Source: CAVTQZ01 sp963737015
Lineage (GTDB): Bacteria > Actinomycetota > Acidimicrobiia > Acidimicrobiales > UBA8190
NCBI GenBank assembly: GCA_963737015.1
Contig: CAVTQZ010000001.1
Coordinates: 1,302,001-1,366,000, forward strand
DNA: 64,000 nucleotides
Direction of reading: 5' to 3'
How positions within the stretch are numbered: position 1 is the stretch's first letter; the number at the start of each line of letters is the position of its first letter. The position numbers and the translations under genes are program-made. Below, in pieces: positions 1 to 8,473 of the stretch. The notes below the pieces were generated by a model. It saw only the letters and a list, made by a program, of their open reading frames with translations, was not told the origin of the DNA and searched no databases.

Positions 1-2
1 CG

Positions 3-206
3 GTCGACGAGCTGCGCCGCAGGCGAGTCGGCCTCGCTGTGAGGACACGGGCGATGCCGTCCGCGCCGGTCCGGATGGTTGCCGACACACTCCGGGGCGT
101 CTTCACCACCTCTGACGAGCTGCCCGAGGGGCTTCGCTCCGTCGTTCCGCTCGCGGTGTCGCGCGCCGAGGGATCGCTCAGGACCGTCCGGATGCCGATG
201 GGCTGA
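3..206 (+). CDS. 3' end of an unidentified protein gene (partial)
   Basis: One open frame runs in from the left edge and ends at a TGA at 204-206, giving 67 C-terminal residues that end in RTVRMPMG. Codon use is GC-rich at third positions, as in the neighbours. The pattern (a GLAVRT strand, then a helix with DTLRGVFTT, then VVPLAV) is loosely like the last part of a LysR-type effector domain, but this is too weak to name a function. It converges on the acetyltransferase gene, whose stop lies at 178, so the two 3' ends overlap by about 29 bp. Confidence 0.5.
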   Translation, partial: VDELRRRRVGLAVRTRAMPSAPVRMVADTLRGVFTTSDELPEGLRSVVPLAVSRAEGSLRTVRMPMG

Positions 207-906
207 CCGGCGCACGCGGCTGAGCGGGCTCGCGCGGCTCGCGCCACATGAGCCAGAGCGTGGGGCCTCCACCGGGCGTATGGATCTCACCGGTCACCTC
301 GAACCCGTGACGCGCGTAGAACGGCAGGTTCTGCTCCTTCGAGGACTCGAGATAAGCCGGAAGACCTTCCTCGTCGACGCGTCCGAGCACTTGGCGGAGA
401 AGCGCCGAGCCCACTCCCCTGCCCTGGCGGTCGGGATCGGTCCCGATGGTCGCGAGGTACCAGTGCTGCTCGCGCGGCCTTGCGCGGTCCACCGCACCGA
501 GCAACTGCATCGCCGGGCCGGCGTGCCGCCCGAGCCCCATGAGGTCCGCCAGCATGGGAAAAAGCCAGAACAACTCACGGAGCCCCGGCCGGGGCTTCCC
601 CGGGGGCGCCCACAGCGCACCTCCCGCGATGTCGTCGGTGGTCCACACCTCACCGTCGCTCAGGTACATGTGTCGGAGCTGGATGCCGAAGAAGCGGCGA
701 AGACCGCGGCGGCGCCGGCGTTCGGTCGTGAACAGGAAATTGGGCACAGGATCGTCGTCGAAAGCGCGCGCCAAGACCTCCACCATCCGGTTCACGTCCG
801 ATCGCACCGCCCGGCGCACCTGTGGTTGCGAGCGGGGCTGCGAGCCGGGTCGGGAGACGGCGTCGGGCTGTGAAGCGGCGGAGGAGGAGCTTGATTCGTC
901 GGACAT
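178..906 (-). CDS. GNAT family N-acetyltransferase
   Basis: A 242-aa protein with a Ser/Gln-rich low-complexity N-terminus (about residues 1-30) and then a GNAT fold. The acetyl-CoA binding motif is RQGRGVGSALL at residues 160-170, followed by YLESSKEQN and FYARHGFEVTGE, the usual beta5-beta6 region of small-molecule acetyltransferases. The ATG at 906 is preferred over longer in-frame starts because those would run inside the upstream yqgE-like gene, whose stop is only 8 nt away. The two genes are therefore probably co-transcribed. The acceptor substrate cannot be read from the sequence. Confidence 0.88.
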   Translation of the reverse strand: MSDESSSSSAASQPDAVSRPGSQPRSQPQVRRAVRSDVNRMVEVLARAFDDDPVPNFLFTTERRRRRGLRRFFGIQLRHMYLSDGEVWTTDDIAGGALWAPPGKPRPGLRELFWLFPMLADLMGLGRHAGPAMQLLGAVDRARPREQHWYLATIGTDPDRQGRGVGSALLRQVLGRVDEEGLPAYLESSKEQNLPFYARHGFEVTGEIHTPGGGPTLWLMWREPREPAQPRAPVSPSASGRS

Positions 907-914
907 GGCAGGGC

Positions 915-1508
915 TCAGTTCACCGATGGATGGGGCGGATATGCGGCGAGGATCGCGAACTCCCCACCCTGTCGCCTCAAGACGTCGTGCCACAAACGGT
1001 CCGGCTCGGTGCTCATCAGGTCGTCGCCGATCGCGTCGAGGACGAACCAAGCGCCTTCGGCGATCTCCTCCTCGAGCTGGCCGGTCGTCCAGCCGGCATA
1101 ACCGGAGAAAAGACGCGCTCCGGCGAGAGCGAAAGGCTGGTCCTCGGGCGCGACCGACAGGTCCACCGTCCCGGTCCGGCCCAGAACCCGGCGCCACCTC
1201 GGCGCCTCGGACAGGTCGAGCTCGGCGAACAGCCTGGCCAATCCGATCACGGCGTCGCGCGAGACCGGCCCTCCGGCGAACACGACCCCGGGCGGCGCCA
1301 TGTTCGCCTGGTCGTGCCAGGGCTCGAGGATCTCTTCGACGGCGACGCCTGTCGGGCGGTTGATCACGATCCCGAGGGCGCCTTCCTCACCGTGGTCGAG
1401 CAAGAGGATCACCGCGCGCTCGAAGTTCGGGTCTGCGAGCTTCGGCGACGCCACCAGGAGCTTGCCGGTGAGCGCAATCTCGTCCCCGGAGCTGCCGAAG
1501 TCGTCCAC
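915..1508 (-). CDS. YqgE/AlgH family protein (UPF0301)
   Basis: A 197-aa protein matching the YqgE/AlgH family along its length: LTGKLLVASPKL near the N-terminus, NFERAVILLLDH, then GALGIVINRPTG and FAGGPVSRD. The family is widespread; its molecular role is not established, although AlgH was first linked to alginate regulation in Pseudomonas. The length is normal. It sits 8 nt upstream of the acetyltransferase and about 30 bp downstream of the glucosidase gene on the same strand, so the three could be read together. Confidence 0.9.
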   Translation of the reverse strand: MDDFGSSGDEIALTGKLLVASPKLADPNFERAVILLLDHGEEGALGIVINRPTGVAVEEILEPWHDQANMAPPGVVFAGGPVSRDAVIGLARLFAELDLSEAPRWRRVLGRTGTVDLSVAPEDQPFALAGARLFSGYAGWTTGQLEEEIAEGAWFVLDAIGDDLMSTEPDRLWHDVLRRQGGEFAILAAYPPHPSVN

Positions 1509-1538
1509 GTCATAGATCTTGCCTTCCTCTCAGACCTC

Positions 1539-4076
1539 TCAGACAGGTGGCGGCGACCATCCAGGTAGGAAGGGATCGTGGATCGCCGTCAACAGCTCCC
1601 ACGCGGCGCGGCATCGCTGGTACTGCGCGGCCCGGTATCTCAGAGGCGTGCCGGTGCCCGCGCCTGTGCCCGGCATCCACTCCGCGGGAGTGTCGAACCA
1701 GAAGGCCGTCGTGTCGTCCGCGTAGGTCGTGCGGTAGACGCCGTAGCCCGTGTCCATCGCGGCATCCGTCAGGTCGTCGCGGTTGGTCCTTTGTCCGAGT
1801 AGGTACATGAGTGCAGCCGTGAAGTAACTGCCTCCCGGCCACACCGATCTGGCTTGCGCGCTCGGCACCGTGCGTCCGGACGCCCGCGGGTCGACGGCGT
1901 TTACAGCCCCGAAGCGCCCCCCTCCCACGGCCTCCACGTTGTGCTGGTGGACGAGGAGCAGGTGCTGCACCATGCGGTGAACGTCGAGCACGTCCGTGAG
2001 GCCGTGGGTTGCCGCGTAATGCTCGCCGCAGAGCGCGTCCGCCATGAGGAGGCGGCTGAAAGGGCCCTTTGTGTCCAGGAGGTAGTAGCCCGACTGCTTC
2101 GACCAGAGCAGCGTCTCGGCCGAACCGCGCGCGGTGGACGCCGCGGCGCCCCAGTACCTGCTTGCATCCGCAGTATCGAAGGCATTCGCGAAATCCGCCA
2201 TCGCCTCGCACGCACCGATGGTGAGCGCCGCGACGTAGGTGGTCGCGCCCGACATCACGATGTTGTCGTACGTGGTGCAGAAGCCCTGAGCGTCCGGAAT
2301 GCCGTCGCTGTCCTCGTCGCGTGACATCAGGTGGATCATCGCCTGCTGCAGCGCAGGGTAGACCTCCGCGCCGAACGTGTCGTCTCCGGTGTAGGTCCAG
2401 TATGCGTGGGCCTGTTGAACGAGCTTCGCGGGTATGTCGAGCCAGTCGATATCGAGCGGCTCCTCGCCCGGCAGCGTGGCGGAGTACTGGTCGACGACGA
2501 ACCACGGGTTGTCGACGGGCGAACCCGCGTCGTGCGGGGTGCGGTTCACCTCGTTGGCGCGCACCATGTCCGCCCAGCCGAGCAGGACGTCGCGCTCGAT
2601 CGTCGGAAAGAGCTGAAGGAGATGCCTCGTCTCGTAATGACGGACGTCGAGGCTCTCGCAGTCGCGATAGGCGTCGGTCTCGAGCGTGAAGTACAGGTGC
2701 TGACCGGGCCGGTCCCCGAAGCGCTTCGTCTTGTCGATGCATCCGTTCTCCCAGAAGACGCCCCCGAAGAGGTCGTAGTAGAGCTCGTTCAGGGCAGCGC
2801 AGACGAGCCACGGGGGATACGACGGGTAATCGGTCACTCGCTTCCACCAGGCGTCGATCCCGCGCTCTATCGCCGAAGAGCTCGAAAGGACGTCCGAGGC
2901 GATGGCCCATCCCTGGTAATGGCCCGGGTACCACTGCTTGTAGCGCTTCCACCAGCGCGTGCCGCTCACGGGGTTCGGGAACTGGACGATCGGAAAGTCC
3001 CATGCCAGCACGAACGTTGCCGCCTTGCGCTCGTGCGGCGACAGTGAGAACGATACGGCTACGGCGCCTGCGAGACCGTCCCTGCGCTCGTCCACCGGTG
3101 CGTTTGGAAGGCGTCCGTCTCGCGACAGGGCTTCGAGCAAGTCTGCTCCGTCACGGTCCGACGCCCAGTCCTGTGTCCAGGTGAGGGTCGAACCGCTCGG
3201 TCCCTTTGCGCCGATCACCCACTCGCTCCGATCGGTCTGCACGACGTTCGAATGGTGCTGTGCCTGCAGCCTCACACCCACAGTTCCGTTCCCCTGCACC
3301 GCCGTGGTGCGAAGACCCAGGCGCGGGTAGTCGAACTCCTCGGTCGGCAAGCGGTAAGGCGCATTCGGAAAGCTGAACATGCAGGTGACATCTGCATGGT
3401 GCGCAGTGGGGTTGTCGACCGCCAACTCGAAGATGCCGATGGGGAGCGAGGAGTGTCGCTCGTCTCGCGCGATGTACGGACTCAGCTGCTTCAGCGCCAC
3501 GGGGAGAACCGGGCCCTCGTACTCGAACCAGGCCTTCGGGAAGAGCGCCGAGTACTGCCCGGCGTCCGCGCCGAGCGGGTTCCACGCCGGCAACGTGTCC
3601 TCGGTCGCGAGGGTCTGCACCGATTTCGAGCCGCGTGTCGAGATCCACACGTGGAAGGCCGCGCCGGGGAGAAAGCGTTGCTCGAATCCCGAGTTGCGCA
3701 ACGACCCCCAACGCGACCCGAGAGAGTCGTCGCCGCCTATGTCCATGTGCCACGGCCCGAAGGACCCGCACAGGTTGAACATGAACGACCCGGTCCCTAT
3801 CCCTCCGACGGGGATCCCGCGCTTGGTCCTGCTGATCGGCGCCAGGAGCGAGCCGAAGGACGGCGTCGTCCCGGTCGCTCCCGGTGGGTGGCTGCCGATC
3901 GCCCTGCGCCAAACAGGACCCGGGATGTCCCAGAGTGGGCCGCCGCTCGCCAACAAGCCCTCAGGCTCGGACTCGGGTCCCGGACCTCCACAGGACGAGA
4001 GCCCGAATCCGGCTGCGGCCGACGCGGCCGCCGCCGCCGGGACAGCGCCGAGGAGCTGCCGGCGCGAGAGCCTCAC
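1539..4076 (-). CDS. Tat-exported GH116-type glucosidase (glucosylceramidase-like)
   Basis: An 845-aa protein starting at a GTG. The N-terminus is a twin-arginine signal (SRRQLLG at residues 4-10), an Ala-rich hydrophobic stretch and a lipobox-like LSSC with Cys29, so export and lipid anchoring are likely. The mature part resembles non-lysosomal glucosylceramidase/GBA2 (GH116): GIPVGGIGTGSF near the start, a NELYYDLFGGVFWENG block resembling the nucleophile region, and DGIPDAQGFCTTYDN resembling the acid/base region. Family knowledge predicts hydrolysis of beta-glucosides; the true substrate is unknown. A longer GTG start at 4283 exists, but the added residues look non-coding and would hide the Tat signal. 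Confidence 0.82.
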   Translation of the reverse strand: MRLSRRQLLGAVPAAAAASAAAGFGLSSCGGPGPESEPEGLLASGGPLWDIPGPVWRRAIGSHPPGATGTTPSFGSLLAPISRTKRGIPVGGIGTGSFMFNLCGSFGPWHMDIGGDDSLGSRWGSLRNSGFEQRFLPGAAFHVWISTRGSKSVQTLATEDTLPAWNPLGADAGQYSALFPKAWFEYEGPVLPVALKQLSPYIARDERHSSLPIGIFELAVDNPTAHHADVTCMFSFPNAPYRLPTEEFDYPRLGLRTTAVQGNGTVGVRLQAQHHSNVVQTDRSEWVIGAKGPSGSTLTWTQDWASDRDGADLLEALSRDGRLPNAPVDERRDGLAGAVAVSFSLSPHERKAATFVLAWDFPIVQFPNPVSGTRWWKRYKQWYPGHYQGWAIASDVLSSSSAIERGIDAWWKRVTDYPSYPPWLVCAALNELYYDLFGGVFWENGCIDKTKRFGDRPGQHLYFTLETDAYRDCESLDVRHYETRHLLQLFPTIERDVLLGWADMVRANEVNRTPHDAGSPVDNPWFVVDQYSATLPGEEPLDIDWLDIPAKLVQQAHAYWTYTGDDTFGAEVYPALQQAMIHLMSRDEDSDGIPDAQGFCTTYDNIVMSGATTYVAALTIGACEAMADFANAFDTADASRYWGAAASTARGSAETLLWSKQSGYYLLDTKGPFSRLLMADALCGEHYAATHGLTDVLDVHRMVQHLLLVHQHNVEAVGGGRFGAVNAVDPRASGRTVPSAQARSVWPGGSYFTAALMYLLGQRTNRDDLTDAAMDTGYGVYRTTYADDTTAFWFDTPAEWMPGTGAGTGTPLRYRAAQYQRCRAAWELLTAIHDPFLPGWSPPPV

Positions 4077-4251
4077 AGTTTCGATTGTGGCCCGAACACG
4101 GACCCAGGCGGGGTCGCCCGGGAGTTGATTGCCTGAAGCCGCAGTCGGGTAAGTACCGGCATCGTCGGCGGGGCACGGGCTCACGTTCGTGGCTCCACGC
4201 CCGGTGACGCGACGGTCGTCCACGGAGATTCCGGTGATTTTCGTGCCGGTC

Positions 4252-4320
4252 CAGCAGGCTGCGGAGGGTGGGGTCGGTGGCACCCCCGCCAGCCGCCGGC
4301 GGGCTCTTCGCAGCCTGCTG
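4252..4320. repeat. 12-bp inverted repeat upstream of the YihY gene
   Basis: CAGCAGGCTGCG at 4252-4263 and its exact reverse complement CGCAGCCTGCTG at 4309-4320 flank a 45-nt GC-rich spacer. The right arm ends 15 bp before the GATAAT box of the YihY gene, near where a -35 would lie. It could be paired operator half-sites or a structured element in the region between the divergent glucosidase and YihY genes. Function is inferred only from position. Confidence 0.5.
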
Positions 4321-4335
4321 AGCCGGGACGTTTCC

Positions 4336-4341
4336 GATAAT
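4336..4341 (+). promoter_or_regulatory. -10 box of a probable leaderless promoter
   Basis: GATAAT lies 7 nt before the ATG at 4349, the spacing expected when transcription starts at or next to the start codon. No Shine-Dalgarno sequence precedes the ATG. No good -35 hexamer is visible. Confidence 0.5.
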
Positions 4342-4348
4342 AGGGACC

Positions 4349-5404
4349 ATGGCGAAGTTCAACCCGAGTGAGCTCGTTCGAGCCGTGGACCGATTCCAGC
4401 AGGGCCATTCCGTATTCGCGTTCGGTTTCGGAGTCATAAAGAAGTACGGGGACGACCAGGCGGGTTCCCTCGCCGCCCTGATCACCTACTACGGCTTCCT
4501 CGCGATATTTCCCCTGCTTCTCCTCGCCGTGACGATCCTCGGTCTGATGGCGGGCGGCAGCCGCAGGATCTTGCACGACTTGTTGAGCTCGACACTCGCG
4601 CAGTTCCCCATCATCGGCAGCGAGCTCGAGAAGAACATCCACGGGCTCAGGAGCGGCAGTCCCTTCGGTCTGACCATCGGCCTCGTCGGACTCGTATGGG
4701 GATCGCTCGGCGCGAGCCAGGCCGGCATCTATGCGATGTCGCAGATATGGAACATCCCGCAGGTCGATCGCCCCGGCTTCGTTCCGAGACTCCTGCGGAG
4801 CCTGCTTCTCCTCGTGGTCCTCGCCGTTTTCCTCGGCGCGAGCACGACGCTCACAGGGCTTGTGACCTTCGGCGGGGCACCGCCCGCTCTCACCCGGCTG
4901 GGCGGCCTCGTCTTGTCGGTGATCGTGAACGTCGTGCTCTTCGTGGCTGCGTACAGGATCCTCACACCGGCCCCGGTGCCCACGAGGGCCCTCGTCCCCG
5001 GAGCGCTCATCGGCGGGGCGGGCTGGACCGCCCTGCAGTCGCTCGGGAGCATCCTGATAGGCCACGAGCTGCGACACGCCAGTCAGGTCTACGGGTTCTT
5101 CGGTTACGTCCTCGGGCTGCTGTGGTGGATCTACCTCGGTGTACAGATCGCCCTGTACGCAGCGGAGGTAAACGTCGTGCAAAACAGACGGCTCTGGCCG
5201 AGAAGCATCGTGCAACCGCCGTTCACCGAAGCCGACAAACAGATGCTCGACACGTATCTCCACGAAGCCAAGAGGCGTCCGGAGCAGAGGGTCTCGGTTG
5301 GATTTCGCAGTAAGCGGCGTGCAGCGCGCACCGGGCGGGAACCCGGAGCACCCCCGTCTTCGACGACCGGCGAGACGAGCGAAGAAGACGACACAGCGGG
5401 GTAA
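4349..5404 (+). CDS. YihY/BrkB family inner-membrane protein
   Basis: A 351-aa integral membrane protein with about six hydrophobic segments. The N-terminal DDQAGSLAALITYYGFLAIF block and the later GFFGYVLGLLWWIYLGVQIALYAAEVN block are the hallmarks of the YihY/BrkB (formerly 'ribonuclease BN') family. The function of the family is unsettled. The C-terminal tail is charged and cytoplasmic in appearance (about residues 300-351, rich in Arg, Glu and Thr). It is transcribed divergently from the glucosidase. Confidence 0.9.
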   Translation: MAKFNPSELVRAVDRFQQGHSVFAFGFGVIKKYGDDQAGSLAALITYYGFLAIFPLLLLAVTILGLMAGGSRRILHDLLSSTLAQFPIIGSELEKNIHGLRSGSPFGLTIGLVGLVWGSLGASQAGIYAMSQIWNIPQVDRPGFVPRLLRSLLLLVVLAVFLGASTTLTGLVTFGGAPPALTRLGGLVLSVIVNVVLFVAAYRILTPAPVPTRALVPGALIGGAGWTALQSLGSILIGHELRHASQVYGFFGYVLGLLWWIYLGVQIALYAAEVNVVQNRRLWPRSIVQPPFTEADKQMLDTYLHEAKRRPEQRVSVGFRSKRRAARTGREPGAPPSSTTGETSEEDDTAG

Positions 5405-5509
5405 AGACCAGTACAGGCGCCAAGAAGACCAGCGCGGCGTCGCTCCAAATAATCGGCGCCTCCTTCAAATATGTGCGCGGCGCTGTCACCTCGGATGATC
5501 GGGCGATTT

Positions 5510-5534
5510 GTTATGAGTGGTGGGTTGCGGGTAT
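5510..5534 (+). promoter_or_regulatory. SigB-type promoter for the MscS-family gene
   Basis: GTTATG at 5510-5515 and GGGTAT at 5529-5534 are separated by 13 nt. This fits the general-stress consensus GTTTAA-N12-15-GGGTAT known for SigB-type factors: the -10 is exact and the -35 matches in part. The predicted start of transcription falls at about 5541, on a GTG in frame with the channel gene. A SigB-like sigma factor is encoded at 13538-14344. Confidence 0.5.
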
Positions 5535-5540
5535 CGGGTA

Positions 5541-6371
5541 GTGCCCGTGGCCCGCTTTCGCATAGAGACGAAACACGTACGGACCCGTCGTCACGCCGGC
5601 GCCGATGCGACGCCGCGCCCGATCCTCAGGTTCAGAACGGCGATTCTCGCCGGGATCGGCGCGATCGTGTCGCTCAGCATCGGCTCGGCTCTCGGGAACA
5701 TTCACGGCCCCACGCTCAAGGAAAAGCTCGTTGCGCTGATCGGTGCCTTTGCTTTTCTCGGGTTCTCCATCGTCGCGATCCAAAGTGTCGCAGGGACACT
5801 CGCCGCAGTGGTGAGCCTCCGGGCCGGCAAGTCCGGCGGTACGGCACTTCGGATCGTCACGAGCTTCGTCGGATACATGATCGTGATCATCGTCACCCTC
5901 GGGGTGCTAGCGGTTCCGGTACAACACCTGCTTCTCGGGGGCGCTCTCACAGGTGTGATCGTCGGGATCGCGGCGCAGCAGGCGCTCGGCAACGTCTTTG
6001 CCGGTCTCGTGTTGTTGAGTGTTCGTCCCTTCACGATCGACGAACGGGTGAGAGTTCGCTCGGGCTCGCTGAACGGGCCGTTCGACGGGACCGTGAGAAG
6101 CATGACGCTCACATACGTGACCATCGAGACAGACGAAGGACCGGTGAACGTGCCGAACTCGGCGATGCTCGCGGCCGCGGTAGGTCCCTCGCCCGAGGAG
6201 GACACCACCGACCTGGCGGTCGCTCGCGCCGGAGCGCCACCGCTCGAGGCGCCGGAGCCGCAGGAGAACGAGAAGCGCCTGACGACGAAGACGGTCCTCG
6301 CACGTGCCGCCCGGAGCGCTGTCAAACCTCATTACCAGCACCCTCACCAGCAACAGCAGAACCGGCGATGA
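5541..6371 (+). CDS. MscS-family mechanosensitive ion channel
   Basis: A protein of about 276 aa with roughly four hydrophobic helices followed by the MscS pore and beta domain: LTGVIVGIAAQQALGNVFAGL (pore-lining helix) and then VRPFTIDERVRV and VTIETDEGPVNVPNS. Such channels release solutes on hypo-osmotic shock. The exact start is uncertain: GTG codons at 5517, 5541 and 5547 are all in frame, and 5541 is chosen because a SigB-like promoter would begin transcription there. The C-terminus ends in a His/Gln-rich tail. The N-terminus is short compared with large MscS proteins. Confidence 0.85.
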   Translation: MPVARFRIETKHVRTRRHAGADATPRPILRFRTAILAGIGAIVSLSIGSALGNIHGPTLKEKLVALIGAFAFLGFSIVAIQSVAGTLAAVVSLRAGKSGGTALRIVTSFVGYMIVIIVTLGVLAVPVQHLLLGGALTGVIVGIAAQQALGNVFAGLVLLSVRPFTIDERVRVRSGSLNGPFDGTVRSMTLTYVTIETDEGPVNVPNSAMLAAAVGPSPEEDTTDLAVARAGAPPLEAPEPQENEKRLTTKTVLARAARSAVKPHYQHPHQQQQNRR

Positions 6372-6401
6372 CCACAGGACCGATCCGGTCCGGACCGCTT
6401 C

Positions 6402-6923
6402 TCAGGGGCTGATCCACACCGCGAACGCGCTCAGGTCGACGCTTCGGTTGTCCTCCTCGTAACCGAGGCCCTGGACGTTGTAGAGGTGGACCGGCTCCCC
6501 GCCTACCGGAAACGGCCCCCAGTGCCAGGTGCCACGCCAGAGAACAAAGGCATCGTGCGGGCGGAGGCGGAATGCACTGATCTGTGCGATCTCGGACTCG
6601 TCCACGAGGGTGGCTGCGGGCGGGGCGACCGCGAGAACGCACTCGTGGTCGAGGACCAGGAGCGCCTGGGTATGCGAGTCGTGGCGGAACATTCGGTCGC
6701 ACACAAATGCATCACCAGGGGCGCGGGCGCGCTTCACTTCCTCGGGACCGTGGACGATGACGTTCACGTGCGGGTCCGCCCAGGCGAACTCGAGGCGACC
6801 CGCTCCATCGGTTGGGTCGGAGTCCGCGACAGGCAGCCAACCGAACGGGGCGAACGCACGAGGCGAGATCGGATGCGCCGGGAGAGGACTCCGCTGATCC
6901 GCCCTCGCCGGGTCACCCCTCAC
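6402..6923 (-). CDS. Ureidoglycolate lyase-like protein (AllA family)
   Basis: A 173-aa protein with the AllA layout: an N-terminal ISPRAFAPFGWL, a central MFRHDSHTQALLVLD matching the family's M-x-R-H-x-x-S-Q region, and a C-terminal LWRGTWHWGPFPVGG matching the conserved GxWHxxP block. AllA enzymes cleave ureidoglycolate to urea and glyoxylate, and paralogues act on related compounds. The GTG at 6923 is chosen because a GAGAGAGG sequence lies 5 nt upstream. Longer starts read into a 10-bp tandem repeat. Its neighbours also act on glyoxylate-like substrates. Confidence 0.7.
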   Translation of the reverse strand: MRGDPARADQRSPLPAHPISPRAFAPFGWLPVADSDPTDGAGRLEFAWADPHVNVIVHGPEEVKRARAPGDAFVCDRMFRHDSHTQALLVLDHECVLAVAPPAATLVDESEIAQISAFRLRPHDAFVLWRGTWHWGPFPVGGEPVHLYNVQGLGYEEDNRSVDLSAFAVWISP

Positions 6924-6982
6924 GAGCACCTCTCTCTCGTCCGCTCGCCACACTCCACCCGTATACCCGTCTCCGCGGTCTG

Positions 6983-7022
6983 CGCCGTCCACCGCCGTCC
7001 ACCGCCGTCCACCGCCGTCTAC
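6983..7022. repeat. Four tandem copies of a 10-bp unit
   Basis: The unit CGCCGTCCAC occurs three times exactly (6983-7012), followed by a fourth copy with one change (CGCCGTCTAC, 7013-7022). It lies in the gap between the divergent AllA-like and cupin genes, close to where both promoters should be. Confidence 0.85.
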
Positions 7023-7121
7023 CCTGATTCGACGAAGTCCCGCGCTCACGCCGTGTCGCGGCGGCCCACTCTACGTACGGGTCTGCTCGGAAGCGGTGGC
7101 CACGATTGCGAAGGAGGGGGG

Positions 7122-7505
7122 ATGGACGTTCGGAGCATCGACGGTGTCAAGCCGACCGTCGAGCACAACGGCACGGTGCCGGTCTGGTGGCTGATCGCCT
7201 CGCGTGAGATGAAGGAAGCCACCGACGGAGGTTTCCTGGAGCTCGTGAACGAGTTCGAGGTCGAAGGCGGCGGTCGGGTCGATCCCCACTCCCACCCGAC
7301 GCACGAGTTCTATTACGTGACCTCCGGAAGGGGGGTCATGACGATCGACGGTGAGGATAGGCCGATATCGCAGGGGGATCTCGTCTACATCCCGCCCGAC
7401 AAGGTCCACAGCCTGAGGCCGGTCAGCGATCACGCCCCGATCCACTGCTTCTGCTTCGCGATCGGAGTGAAGGGGGCGGGACCGGTCGACTACACCCACC
7501 ACTGA
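7122..7505 (+). CDS. Cupin-domain protein
   Basis: A small single-domain cupin of 127 aa. Motif 1 is visible as HSHPTHEFYYVTSGRG (metal-binding His, His and Glu) and motif 2 as IPPDKVHSLRP with the last His. The ATG at 7122 follows a strong AAGGAGG ribosome site at 7111. It ends 2 nt before the GTG of the hydroxyacid dehydrogenase, so the two are almost certainly one operon. The substrate is unknown; the context suggests a small carboxylic acid or ureido compound. Confidence 0.85.
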   Translation: MDVRSIDGVKPTVEHNGTVPVWWLIASREMKEATDGGFLELVNEFEVEGGGRVDPHSHPTHEFYYVTSGRGVMTIDGEDRPISQGDLVYIPPDKVHSLRPVSDHAPIHCFCFAIGVKGAGPVDYTHH

Positions 7506-7507
7506 TA

Positions 7508-8455
7508 GTGGGGCGTGTCCTCGTCACGCGACGTCTCCCCGAGGGCAGCACCGAACCTCTCCTGGCGGCACATCATGAGGTCGTCGAGCGCGTGGACGAC
7601 ACCGCCTACTCCCATGCAGAGCTCGTAGCAGCTGCACGATCAGTCGACGCGATCGTCTGCCTTCTCACCGACCGGATCGACGAAGAGGTGCTGGCTGGCG
7701 GAGGGACCGGGAGGCTACGAGTGGTAGCGAACGTTGCCGTCGGTTACGACAACGTCGACGTCGACGCCGCGCGCAGATTCCGCGTGGCGGTGTGCAACAC
7801 CCCGGGAGTGCTCGACGAGTCCGTGGCAGATCTCACCTTCATGCTCATCCTGGGCGCCGCCCGCCTGGCATCGGAGGCAGAGCGGGATCTCCGCTCGGGC
7901 AGTTGGCGAGGGTGGGCATTGAACGACTACCTCGGAAACGACATCCACGGTGCCGTTCTCGGACTCGTCGGCTACGGAAGGATCGCCCGCGCCGTGGCCG
8001 CCAGGGCCAGAGGCTTCTCCATGACCGTCATCCATCACAGCCGTAACGACACGGGAAAGGAAGGCTACGTGGCCGATCTCGAGGCGCTTCTGTCACTCGC
8101 CGACTTCGTAAGCCTTCACATCCCCCTGAACGCGCAGACCCACCATCTCATCGGCGCCGATCAGATCGCACGAATGCGCCCCCACGCTGTCCTCGTGAAC
8201 ACCGCCCGCGGTCAGGTCGTGGACGAGGCGGCGCTCGCCGTAGCCCTGGAAGAGGGACGGATCTTCGCCGCCGGGCTCGACGTCTACGAGGACGAGCCGA
8301 AGATCAACCCGCGGCTGTTGGCAGCGCCACGCACGGTCCTTTTGCCCCACATCGGCAGCGCGAGCAGAAAGACGCGCACGAAGATGGCAGAAGTCGCGTG
8401 CGCGAGTGTCTGCGAGGTACTGGCGGGACGGACTCCCCCGACACTCGTCAGCTGA
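7508..8455 (+). CDS. D-2-hydroxyacid dehydrogenase (glyoxylate/hydroxypyruvate reductase-like)
   Basis: A 315-aa enzyme with a standard two-domain layout. The NAD(P)-binding motif is GLVGYGRIA (residues 152-160). The catalytic set is Arg234 (NTARGQVVDE), Glu263 (DVYEDEP) and His281 (LLPHIGSAS). Family members reduce glyoxylate, hydroxypyruvate or other 2-oxoacids. The GTG start lies 2 nt after the cupin stop. The pairing with an AllA-like enzyme across the divergent promoter makes glyoxylate a reasonable substrate, but this is inference. Confidence 0.88.
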   Translation: MGRVLVTRRLPEGSTEPLLAAHHEVVERVDDTAYSHAELVAAARSVDAIVCLLTDRIDEEVLAGGGTGRLRVVANVAVGYDNVDVDAARRFRVAVCNTPGVLDESVADLTFMLILGAARLASEAERDLRSGSWRGWALNDYLGNDIHGAVLGLVGYGRIARAVAARARGFSMTVIHHSRNDTGKEGYVADLEALLSLADFVSLHIPLNAQTHHLIGADQIARMRPHAVLVNTARGQVVDEAALAVALEEGRIFAAGLDVYEDEPKINPRLLAAPRTVLLPHIGSASRKTRTKMAEVACASVCEVLAGRTPPTLVS

Positions 8456-8473
8456 GCTCGCTTCGCGCCGAGC

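Noticed and set aside
1510..3003. Long open frame of about 500 codons on the minus strand overlapping the glucosidase
   Set aside because: It is a shadow frame: its composition is Arg/Gly/His-rich without domains, while the overlapping frame carries clear GH116 motifs.
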